Shown: in pieces, positions 1 to 5,092 of the stretch
How positions within the stretch are numbered: position 1 is the stretch's first letter
Layout of the letters: each line of letters begins with the position of its first letter
Assembly (NCBI GenBank): GCA_051646105.1
Contig: JBOFCO010000068.1
Location: 1 to 6,676 of the forward strand
From: JBOFCO01 sp051646105
GTDB taxonomy: Bacteria; Pseudomonadota; Alphaproteobacteria; Rhodobacterales; Rhodobacteraceae
Length of the DNA stretch: 6,676 bases
Reading direction: 5' to 3'
Translations under genes and position numbers: made by a program
The notes under the pieces: model-generated
Seen by the model: only the letters and a program-made list of their open reading frames with translations
Told to the model about the DNA's origin: nothing
Databases searched by the model: none

Positions 1-1308
1 GACCATGCCCACGTTCACGCGGCTGGCAAAGTCGCGTGCGGTGTCGCCATCGGCGGTGTAGATCGCGGTGCCGTTGCCGTATTCGTTGTCGATGACCAGG
101 TTCAGCGCGTCTTCATAGGTTTCGGCGCGGACGGTGGACAGGACCGGCCCGAAGATCTCTTGCTTGTAGATGTCCATGTCGGGGGTCACGTTGTCAAACA
201 GCGTGGCGCCGACGAAAAAGCCTTCTTCATAGCCCTGGATCTTCAGGTTGCGGCCGTCGATCACCAGCTTCGCGCCCTGCTGCACGCCCGAGTCGATCAG
301 GCCCAGAATACGCTGCTGCGACGCCTTGGTGATGACCGGCCCGAAGTCCACGTCATCGCCGGCGGTATAGGGGCCGACCTTGAGCTTTTCGATGCGCGGG
401 ATCAGTTTCTCGATCAGCGCGTCGGCGGTTTTCTGGCCGACCGGCACCGCGACGGAAATCGCCATGCAGCGTTCGCCCGCAGCCCCATAGCCCGCACCGA
501 TCAGCGCATCAGCCGCCTTGTCCAGATCGGCGTCGGGCATGATCAGCATGTGGTTCTTGGCACCACCGAAGCACTGCGCGCGCTTGCCGTTGGTTGCCGC
601 GCGGCCATAGATATACTGCGCGATCGGGGTCGAACCCACGAAGCCCACCGCCTGAATGGTCGGGTTGTCGAGGATGCCGTCCACGACCTCTTTATCGCCG
701 TTCACCACCTGCAGCACGCCATCGGGCAGACCCGCCTCTTGCGCCAGTTGCGCCAGCATGATCGAGGTCGAGGGGCAGCGTTCGGACGGCTTGAGGATCA
801 TGGCGTTACCGGCCGAAAGCGCCGGGCCCATTTTCCACAGCGGGATCATCGCGGGGAAGTTGAAGGGCGTGATGCCTGCAACCACGCCAAGCGGCTGGCG
901 CATCGAATAAAGGTCGATACCCGGGCCGGCGCTGTCGGTGTATTCACCTTTCAGCTGCGAGGGCAGGCCCATGCAAACTTCGATCACCTCAAGCCCGCGC
1001 TGCACGTCGCCGCGGGCGTCGGGCAGGGTCTTGCCGTGTTCGACGCTGACCAGTTCCGCCAGCTTGTCCATGTTGGCGTTGATCAGCGCGCCGAAGGCCA
1101 TCATCACGCGGGCGCGGCGTTGCGGGTTGGTGGCGCCCCATTTCAGTTGCGCCTTTTCCGCCTCGGCGATGGCATAGGCCAGCTCTTCCTGATTGGCGAG
1201 CGCGACACGCGCCTGCACTTCGCCGGTGGCGGGGTTGTAAACCTCGGTGAAGCGGCCCGATTTGCCGGGGACCAGCTTGCCGTTGATCCAGTGACCGATC
1301 TCTTTCAT
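1..1308 (-). CDS. mmsA: CoA-acylating methylmalonate-semialdehyde dehydrogenase (3' end cut by window edge)
   Basis: The enzyme oxidises methylmalonate semialdehyde (and usually malonate semialdehyde) with NAD and CoA to propionyl-CoA or acetyl-CoA, releasing CO2. It is a cytosolic step of valine, beta-alanine and inositol breakdown. The 436 visible residues match the ALDH6 family almost from end to end; full-length members are about 500 residues, so roughly 60 C-terminal residues are missing. Visible marks are the N-terminal HWING, the Rossmann-side TPFNFP with Asn150, FGGAKNH at about 248-253, the catalytic Cys281 in GERCM, and EIFGPVL at 384-390. The GERC loop and FGGAKNH separate it from ordinary aldehyde dehydrogenases. 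The ATG at 1308-1306 is preceded by GGGAGG at a good distance. A LysR-type gene is divergent 103 bp away and probably controls it. IolA-type malonate-semialdehyde dehydrogenase is the close alternative and cannot be excluded without inositol genes in view. Confidence 0.95.
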   Translation of the reverse strand, partial: MKEIGHWINGKLVPGKSGRFTEVYNPATGEVQARVALANQEELAYAIAEAEKAQLKWGATNPQRRARVMMAFGALINANMDKLAELVSVEHGKTLPDARGDVQRGLEVIEVCMGLPSQLKGEYTDSAGPGIDLYSMRQPLGVVAGITPFNFPAMIPLWKMGPALSAGNAMILKPSERCPSTSIMLAQLAQEAGLPDGVLQVVNGDKEVVDGILDNPTIQAVGFVGSTPIAQYIYGRAATNGKRAQCFGGAKNHMLIMPDADLDKAADALIGAGYGAAGERCMAISVAVPVGQKTADALIEKLIPRIEKLKVGPYTAGDDVDFGPVITKASQQRILGLIDSGVQQGAKLVIDGRNLKIQGYEEGFFVGATLFDNVTPDMDIYKQEIFGPVLSTVRAETYEDALNLVIDNEYGNGTAIYTADGDTARDFASRVNVGMV

Positions 1309-1411
1309 GGAATCCTCCCGAATTGACTGGCGGCAGAATAGTCTTGCAAATTCGCCGGGAAAAGCGGCAATACCTCAAAGACGTTTTGCAGTTTTGCAAA
1401 GGCTGGCCGCG
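1309..1411. promoter_or_regulatory. Divergent mmsA / LysR control region with TTTTGCA repeats
   Basis: This 103-bp region separates two divergent start codons, the usual place for a LysR-type operator. It holds TTGCAAA at 1344-1350, TTTTGCA at 1384-1390 and TTTTGCAAA at 1392-1400. The last two are direct repeats 8 bp apart, and both 1344-1349 (TTGCAA) and 1393-1400 (TTTGCAAA) are perfect palindromes. Their centres lie about 50 bp apart, which could suit a looped or extended tetramer footprint. I see no convincing sigma70 promoter in either direction. The regulatory role is inferred from position and repetition. Confidence 0.45.
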
Positions 1412-2299
1412 ATGGACTGGGATGATCTGAGGCTGTTTCTGGCGGTGGCGCGGGCCGAAAGCCTGTCGGGCGCGGGCAAGGTATTGCGGCTGGATCCGGC
1501 CACCGTGGGCCGCCGCGTCGCGCGGCTGGAGGAGGCGCTTGGCGCGCGGCTCTTTGCCAAGACGCCGCAGGGCTATGCACTGACTGAGGAGGGCGCGCGC
1601 ATCCTTGCCCATGCCGAGCGGGCCGAACAGGCGGTGACCGGCGTGGCCGAGGAATTGCGCGGCCAGGATCAGGGGCTGACCGGGCAGATTCGCATCGGCG
1701 CCCCGGATGGCTGCGCCAACTACCTTTTGCCGCAGGTTCTGGCGCGGATCTGCGATGCGAACCCGGGGCTGGAGGTGCAAATTGTCGCACTTCCCCGCGT
1801 GTTCAATCTGTCAAAGCGCGAGGCCGATCTGGCCGTCGCCGTCTCGCGCCCCGCAACCGGGCGACTGACCGTGCAGAAACTGGCCGACTATCACCTGAGC
1901 CTTGCCTCCTCTGCGGCCTATCTGGCCCATGCGCCGGCGATCTCTGACCTCGCGAGCCTGCGCGAGCATCGGATCGTGGGTTATATCCCTGACATGATCT
2001 TCGACAAGGAACTGGATTACCTGAGCCAATTGGGGCTGGATCATGTGGCCCTCGCCTCCAATTCGGTGTCGGTGCAGTTGAACTGGCTGCGGCACGGGGC
2101 AGGGGTCGGTGTCGTGCATGATTTCGCCCTGCCGGCTGCGCCCGAACTGGTGCGCATCCTGCCCGAGGTTCGGCTGGAGCGGTCGTTCTGGCTGATCCGC
2201 CATGCCGACGATGGCAGGGTGGCGCGGTTGAACCGTTTTGCGAACAGTCTGGCCACCGAGTTTCGGAAAGAGGTCGTAAGGCTGGAAGCTGCCGCTTGA
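1412..2299 (+). CDS. LysR-family transcriptional regulator
   Basis: A 295-residue LysR-type regulator, the usual length for the family. Residues 1-60 form the winged helix-turn-helix: the recognition-helix region around SGAGKVLRLDPATVGRRVARLEEALGARLF has the typical spacing and ends with the conserved LF, followed by TEEGARIL at 58-65. A linker helix follows to about 88, then a type-2 periplasmic-binding-like effector domain from about 91 (GQIRIGAPDG) to 285. The effector cannot be read from sequence. The ATG at 1412 is chosen because family members begin a few residues before the first helix (MDWDDLRLFLAV). An in-frame ATG at 1307 would add 35 residues unlike the family and overlap the mmsA start. 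The gene is divergent from mmsA, so control of mmsA (valine or (methyl)malonate-semialdehyde catabolism) plus autoregulation is the likeliest role, by inference. Confidence 0.92.
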   Translation: MDWDDLRLFLAVARAESLSGAGKVLRLDPATVGRRVARLEEALGARLFAKTPQGYALTEEGARILAHAERAEQAVTGVAEELRGQDQGLTGQIRIGAPDGCANYLLPQVLARICDANPGLEVQIVALPRVFNLSKREADLAVAVSRPATGRLTVQKLADYHLSLASSAAYLAHAPAISDLASLREHRIVGYIPDMIFDKELDYLSQLGLDHVALASNSVSVQLNWLRHGAGVGVVHDFALPAAPELVRILPEVRLERSFWLIRHADDGRVARLNRFANSLATEFRKEVVRLEAAA

Positions 2300-2352
2300 C
2301 AGAAAATTGCGCAGGCGCAAGGCTTTCCCCAAAGGCAAAGGAGGAGCAGCCC

Positions 2353-2787
2353 ATGTATGTTGCGCAAATTCTGAAGATCAAGCCCGAAGGCGCGGTGATC
2401 ACCGTCGCCCCCGGAACCAGCGTGGCAGAGGTGGCGCATGTTCTGTCGATGCGCCGGATCGGTGCGGTGATCGTGTCGCCCGATGGCCAGCATGTGTCGG
2501 GCATCGTGTCAGAGCGCGATATCGTGCGCGAACTGGGCAAGCGCGGTCCCACCTGCCTTGGCGATACGGTTGATTCGCTGATGACCGAAAAGATCGTGTC
2601 CTGCACCCGCGAGGACAGCACGCATGACGTGCTGCAAAAGATGACGGACGGGCGTTTCCGTCACATGCCGGTCATGGAGGGGGGCATCATGATCGGCCTC
2701 ATTTCCATCGGCGACGTCGTGAAGGCGCGGCTGATGGAGCTTGCGGCCGAGAAGGACGCGCTGGAAGGAATGATCAAGGGCTTCTAA
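2353..2787 (+). CDS. Stand-alone two-CBS-domain protein
   Basis: A 144-residue soluble protein made only of a CBS pair (Bateman module), which usually binds adenine nucleotides or related ligands. CBS1 spans about 13-64 (APGTSVAEVAHVL to IVSERDIVREL) and CBS2 about 75-128 (LMTEKIVSCTREDST to SIGDVVKARL). Both keep the Ser-x-x-Asp ribose-binding type motif: S53-D56 in SERD and S118-D121 in SIGD. No catalytic or membrane domain is attached, and the last 15 residues look helical and charged. The ATG at 2353 has AGGAGG at 2339-2344, an excellent ribosome binding site. A TTG start at 2296 would overlap the preceding stop and is less likely. It lies 53 bp after the LysR gene and 88 bp before coaD on the same strand, so cotranscription is possible but not shown. 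The binding partner is unknown. Confidence 0.93.
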   Translation: MYVAQILKIKPEGAVITVAPGTSVAEVAHVLSMRRIGAVIVSPDGQHVSGIVSERDIVRELGKRGPTCLGDTVDSLMTEKIVSCTREDSTHDVLQKMTDGRFRHMPVMEGGIMIGLISIGDVVKARLMELAAEKDALEGMIKGF

Positions 2788-2805
2788 GCGGTTACGCTGC
2801 GGCGG

Positions 2806-2829
2806 GGCGATTTCTTCTTGCAAATCGCC
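2806..2829 (+). terminator. Perfect hairpin between the CBS gene and coaD, possible weak terminator
   Basis: GGCGATTT (2806-2813) and AAATCGCC (2822-2829) form a perfect 8-bp stem with an 8-nt loop, 19 nt after the CBS stop codon. No T-run follows (the next bases are GCGCAATAATG), so it is not a standard intrinsic terminator. It may be a 3'-end stabiliser, an attenuating structure before coaD, or chance. Confidence 0.3.
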
Positions 2830-2875
2830 GCGCAATAATGTTGCGTCACCGGCGCGAGGCATTACGGGGGGCGCC

Positions 2876-3370
2876 ATGCGCATCGGCCTTTATCCGGGCA
2901 CGTTCGATCCGATCACGCTGGGTCATGTTGATATCATCCAGCGCGCGCTTCCGCTTGTGGACCGGTTGGTGATCGGGGTTGCGATCAACCGCGACAAGGG
3001 GCCGTTGTTTTCGCTTGAGGATCGTGTGGCCATGGTCAGCGCCGAATGCGATGCGATCAGCGCCGCCTGTGGCGGGGCCGAGATCGTGGTGCATCCGTTC
3101 GAAAACCTGCTGATCGACTGCGCCCGCGATGTCGGCGCCGGGGTCATTGTGCGCGGGCTGCGCGCGGTTGCGGATTTCGAATATGAATTCCAGATGGTCG
3201 GCATGAACCGCGCGCTCGATTCCAGCATCGAGACGGTTTTCCTGATGGCGGACGCCCGGCGACAGGCGATCGCCTCAAAACTCGTCAAAGAAATCGCGCG
3301 GCTTGGCGGCGATGTGTCAAAGTTTGTAACCCCTGCCGTTCAAGGCGCCTTGCTGAACAAATACAGGTGA
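2876..3370 (+). CDS. coaD: Phosphopantetheine adenylyltransferase
   Basis: CoaD transfers AMP from ATP to 4'-phosphopantetheine, giving dephospho-CoA, the penultimate step of coenzyme A synthesis in the cytosol. The 164-residue length is typical, and the protein belongs to the nucleotidyltransferase alpha/beta phosphodiesterase fold. Visible marks are the N-terminal YPGTFDPITLGH (His17 being the nucleotide-binding histidine), INRDKGPLF with Lys41, IVRGLRAVADFEYE at 91-104, and the C-terminal IASKLVKEIARLGGDVSKFV (132-151), which stands where many homologues have ISS-x-LVKE. The ATG at 2876 places the GTFD motif at the usual distance from the start. The ribosome binding site is only a G-rich tract (GGGGGG around 2866-2871). 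It is convergent with the small DUF1127-like gene downstream. Linkage to mmsA, another CoA-using gene, is probably coincidental. Confidence 0.97.
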   Translation: MRIGLYPGTFDPITLGHVDIIQRALPLVDRLVIGVAINRDKGPLFSLEDRVAMVSAECDAISAACGGAEIVVHPFENLLIDCARDVGAGVIVRGLRAVADFEYEFQMVGMNRALDSSIETVFLMADARRQAIASKLVKEIARLGGDVSKFVTPAVQGALLNKYR

Positions 3371-3372
3371 GA

Positions 3373-3396
3373 GGCGGCCTCCCGGGATCGGCCGCC
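3373..3396. terminator. GC-rich hairpin between convergent genes, possible bidirectional terminator
   Basis: GGCGGCC (3373-3379) pairs perfectly with GGCCGCC (3390-3396) across a 10-nt loop, directly after the coaD stop codon. It could extend by two pairs past a small bulge. No T-run follows on either strand, so intrinsic termination would be weak. Its place between convergent coaD and the DUF1127-like gene is the main support. Confidence 0.4.
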
Positions 3397-3466
3397 CCTC
3401 GCGCCCGATACGGCTTCCCCAAAAGCGCCGCGGGCTATTCCGAAATTGTGTTGATGGGGGCGGCGG

Positions 3467-3634
3467 TCAGGCGCGGCCGTAGACCGCCTCATGCGCGATG
3501 CGATGTGCGTCGCCGCGATAGATATTGAGATCCAGCGCCACATCCAGCGGCATCCGGGCAATCTCGTCGCGGGTCTTGATGTAGAGTGCGCGTTTTTTGG
3601 CGGCGCTACGCAGGCGGCCAAGAAGGTTCGTCAT
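3467..3634 (-). CDS. Small DUF1127-like protein (55 aa)
   Basis: A short basic protein of 55 residues. After a lysine/arginine-rich N-terminal helix (RLRSAAKKRALYIKTRDE), it carries LDLNIYRGDAHRIAHEAVYG, which resembles the DUF1127 pattern of an LxDIGLxRGDI-type core. I call it DUF1127-like from that resemblance. Proteins of this class are common in alphaproteobacteria; the Rhodobacter sphaeroides member CcaF1 has been reported to bind RNA and act in stress and RNA turnover. The ATG at 3634 is chosen because GGAAAGGAAA lies just upstream. A longer frame from 3688 would begin inside the hairpin leader and swallow this ribosome binding site. Its 5' region has two adjacent hairpins and, 74 bp upstream of the start, a copy of the palindrome also found before both GAPDH genes. 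No membrane segment or signal peptide is visible. The specific role is unknown. Confidence 0.75.
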   Translation of the reverse strand: MTNLLGRLRSAAKKRALYIKTRDEIARMPLDVALDLNIYRGDAHRIAHEAVYGRA

Positions 3635-3653
3635 GGTCTTTCCTTTCCACATT

Positions 3654-3686
3654 CCGTGGTCATCCACGGCAGGCCGGATGCCTGCC
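3654..3686 (-). promoter_or_regulatory. Two tandem hairpins in the leader of the DUF1127-like gene
   Basis: CCGTGG (3654-3659) and CCACGG (3664-3669) form a 6-bp stem with a 4-nt loop. Directly adjoining, GGCAGGC (3668-3674) and GCCTGCC (3680-3686) form a 7-bp stem with a 5-nt loop. They share two bases, so the full stems compete. The first hairpin ends about 20 nt from the start codon, next to the ribosome binding site. If transcribed, this would be a structured 5' leader; a regulatory role is inferred. Confidence 0.45.
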
Positions 3687-3707
3687 ACGCAATCAACATG
3701 GGGTTTG

Positions 3708-3721
3708 TGGTGGCGCTAACA
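3708..3721 (-). promoter_or_regulatory. Candidate operator A, TGTTAGCGC-type palindrome
   Basis: On the minus strand this reads TGTTAGCGCCACCA, 12 of 14 positions matching the consensus TGTTAGCGCTAACA that I derive from the four copies in this window. One half-site is intact. It lies 74 bp upstream of the DUF1127-like start codon. See the other copies at 4886-4899, 6188-6201 and 6207-6220. Confidence 0.45.
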
Positions 3722-3743
3722 ACTTGCCGGAGGGCAGGTCCGC

Positions 3744-3760
3744 CATGCGTTTTGCGCATG
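3744..3760. repeat. Perfect 6-bp inverted repeat, hairpin-forming
   Basis: CATGCG (3744-3749) and CGCATG (3755-3760) flank the 5-nt loop TTTTG. It lies between the first GAPDH terminator and operator A, so it would sit at or beyond the upstream edge of the DUF1127-like promoter. No T-run follows on either strand. Its function, if any, is unknown. Confidence 0.3.
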
Positions 3761-3769
3761 TCTGTCGCC

Positions 3770-3800
3770 AAAGGAAAAGGGGCGCACGCCGGCGCCCCTT
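3770..3800 (-). terminator. Intrinsic terminator of the first GAPDH gene
   Basis: On the minus strand AAGGGGCGC (3800-3792) and GCGCCCCTT (3785-3777) form a perfect 9-bp GC-rich stem with a 6-nt loop. A T-rich tail follows: TTCC then TTT directly after the stem, the stem itself ending in TT. It begins 34 nt after the GAPDH stop codon. This is the only textbook intrinsic terminator in the window. Confidence 0.8.
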
Positions 3801-3834
3801 GAAAAATGTTTTCTGATCAGATGGTTGCGTCAGG

Positions 3835-4836
3835 TCAGATCAGCTTGCCCATCGCAACTGCCGTGTCAGCCATGCGGTTTGAGAAGCCCCATTCGTTGTC
3901 ATACCACGACAGGATCGACACGAAGGTGCCGTCCATCACCTTGGTCTGGTCCATATGGAACACGCTGGAATGCGAGTCGTGATTGAAGTCGGACGAGACA
4001 TTCTTGAACTTGGTATAGCCCAGAATGCCCTTCAGCGGGCCGTTTGCAGCGGCCTCGATCGCGGCGTTCACCTCTTCGACGCTGGTGGGGCGCTTGGCGA
4101 TGAACTTCAGATCAACGACCGAGACATTCGGCGTCGGCACACGAATGGCGAAACCGTCGAGCTTGCCTTTCAGCTCCGGCAGCACCAGCCCCACGGCCTT
4201 GGCAGCACCGGTGGAGGTCGGGATCATCGACAGCGCCGCAGCGCGACCCCGATAAAGGTCCTTGTGCATCGTATCCAGCGTGGGCTGGTCGCCGGTGTAG
4301 GAGTGGATGGTGGTCATCATCCCCTTTTCGATGCCGATGACCTCGTTCAGCACCTTGGCGACCGGGCTGAGGCAATTGGTGGTGCAAGAGGCATTCGACA
4401 CCACCAGATCGGCGCTGGTCAGGGTGTCATGGTTGACACCAAACACGATGGTCTTGTCGGCGCCCTCACCGGGGGCCGAGATCAGCACGCGCTTCGAGCC
4501 GTTCTCCAGATGGGCCTGGCACTTTTCCTTGCTGGTGAAGATGCCCGTGCATTCCAGCACGACATCAACATTGCTCCATGGCAGTTCGGCGGGGTTTCTC
4601 AGCGCGGTCACCTGCATCGGGCCGCGGCCGACATCAATCCAGTCGGGGCCGGTCGTCACTTGCACCGGAAAGCGGCCATGCACGGAATCAAAGCGCAGCA
4701 GATGCGCGTTGGTTTCCACCGGGCCAAGGTCGTTGATGGCCACGACCTCGATATCGGTCCGGCCCGACTCGATGATCGCGCGCAGCACGTTGCGCCCGAT
4801 CCGCCCGAAGCCGTTGATTGCCACTTTCACCGTCAT
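3835..4836 (-). CDS. gap: Type I glyceraldehyde-3-phosphate dehydrogenase, probably NAD-dependent
   Basis: GAPDH interconverts glyceraldehyde 3-phosphate and 1,3-bisphosphoglycerate in lower glycolysis, the Entner-Doudoroff route and gluconeogenesis. The 333 residues are full length. Visible marks are the Rossmann motif INGFGRIGRN (8-16), SNASCTTNCL with catalytic Cys151, TTIHSYTGDQ with His178, the phosphate-binding region TSTGAAKAVG (208-216) and the C-terminal WYDNEWGFSNRM (311-322). The segment VVAINDLG places an acidic Asp36 where NAD-dependent enzymes hold the adenosine ribose, so NAD preference is inferred. The ATG at 4836 is preferred over an in-frame ATG at 4854 because AGGAGG lies just upstream of it, inside the extra codons, and the protein then begins like its paralogue. 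A strong terminator follows. It is tandem to a second GAPDH gene and preceded by operator B. Confidence 0.97.
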   Translation of the reverse strand: MTVKVAINGFGRIGRNVLRAIIESGRTDIEVVAINDLGPVETNAHLLRFDSVHGRFPVQVTTGPDWIDVGRGPMQVTALRNPAELPWSNVDVVLECTGIFTSKEKCQAHLENGSKRVLISAPGEGADKTIVFGVNHDTLTSADLVVSNASCTTNCLSPVAKVLNEVIGIEKGMMTTIHSYTGDQPTLDTMHKDLYRGRAAALSMIPTSTGAAKAVGLVLPELKGKLDGFAIRVPTPNVSVVDLKFIAKRPTSVEEVNAAIEAAANGPLKGILGYTKFKNVSSDFNHDSHSSVFHMDQTKVMDGTFVSILSWYDNEWGFSNRMADTAVAMGKLI

Positions 4837-4885
4837 GTCTGCCTCCTGAGCCATGCCTTTTTACCGCCGCGACTCGCGCTGGCGT

Positions 4886-4899
4886 TGATAGCGCTAACA
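4886..4899 (-). promoter_or_regulatory. Candidate operator B upstream of the first GAPDH gene
   Basis: The plus strand reads TGATAGCGCTAACA, 13 of 14 positions matching TGTTAGCGCTAACA, with 12 of 14 bases in symmetric pairs. It is centred about 56 bp before the chosen GAPDH start codon in a 102-bp gap after the small membrane-protein gene. This is the best single copy in the window. No clear -10/-35 pair is visible around it, so its sign of action cannot be judged. Confidence 0.6.
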
Positions 4900-4938
4900 T
4901 CAATGCTGCGACGCAAAGTGCAACTGATTTCCGCACCG

Positions 4939-5082
4939 TCAGCGCCAGAATATCAGATATTCGGTCAGTTCGATGATTCGGCGCGTCAGAAATACAAGAA
5001 CCTCTCCGCCATTGGCGAAGAGGTCGAGCGCGACAAGCGCAAGGATCAGCAGCCCGAGGGCAATCAGAAAGCGGTCGGTCAC
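4939..5082 (-). CDS. Small membrane protein (47 aa), GTG start, between the two GAPDH genes
   Basis: A 47-residue protein of unknown function. Residues 5-22 (FLIALGLLILALVALDLF) form a clear hydrophobic membrane segment. A short polar turn (ANGGE) follows, then a second, amphipathic or weakly hydrophobic helix with TRR in it, ending in EYLIFWR. There is no cleavable signal peptide pattern. The GTG at 5082-5080 is chosen because GGAGGGG lies 3-5 nt upstream; an open frame continues upstream but only as an overlap with the second GAPDH gene. The ribosome binding site begins directly after that gene's TAA, with only 10 bp between stop and start, so cotranscription and probable translational coupling are inferred. 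I recall similar tiny proteins ending in a YLxFWR-like tail beside gap genes in Rhodobacteraceae, but could not check. It may be too short for some annotation pipelines. Confidence 0.78.
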   Translation of the reverse strand: MTDRFLIALGLLILALVALDLFANGGEVLVFLTRRIIELTEYLIFWR

Positions 5083-5092
5083 GACCCCTCCG

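Noticed and set aside
160..1326. Long plus-strand open frame (388 codons) opposite mmsA
   Set aside because: It is antisense to a clearly recognised gene, has no family features, and arises from the GC-rich third-position bias of the opposite strand.
1307..1411. Upstream ATG extending the LysR-type regulator by 35 residues
   Set aside because: The extension overlaps the mmsA start, covers the whole control region and precedes the normal family N terminus.
2307..2320. Short inverted repeat TTGCG/CGCAA after the LysR gene as a terminator
   Set aside because: The stem is only 5 bp, of modest stability, and no T-run follows.
2296..2324. Perfect TTGACA at 2296-2301 as a -35 box for the CBS gene
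   Set aside because: At 17 bp spacing the -10 position reads AAGGCT, which is not promoter-like, and the hexamer overlaps the LysR-gene stop codon.
3491..3802. Plus-strand open frame of 103 codons across the DUF1127-like gene and its leader
   Set aside because: It is antisense to the better-supported small gene, crosses the hairpins and the terminator, and shows no recognisable protein pattern.
4837..4854. Upstream ATG extending the first GAPDH by six residues
   Set aside because: The AGGAGG ribosome binding site lies inside those codons, and the paralogue and family begin at the later ATG.
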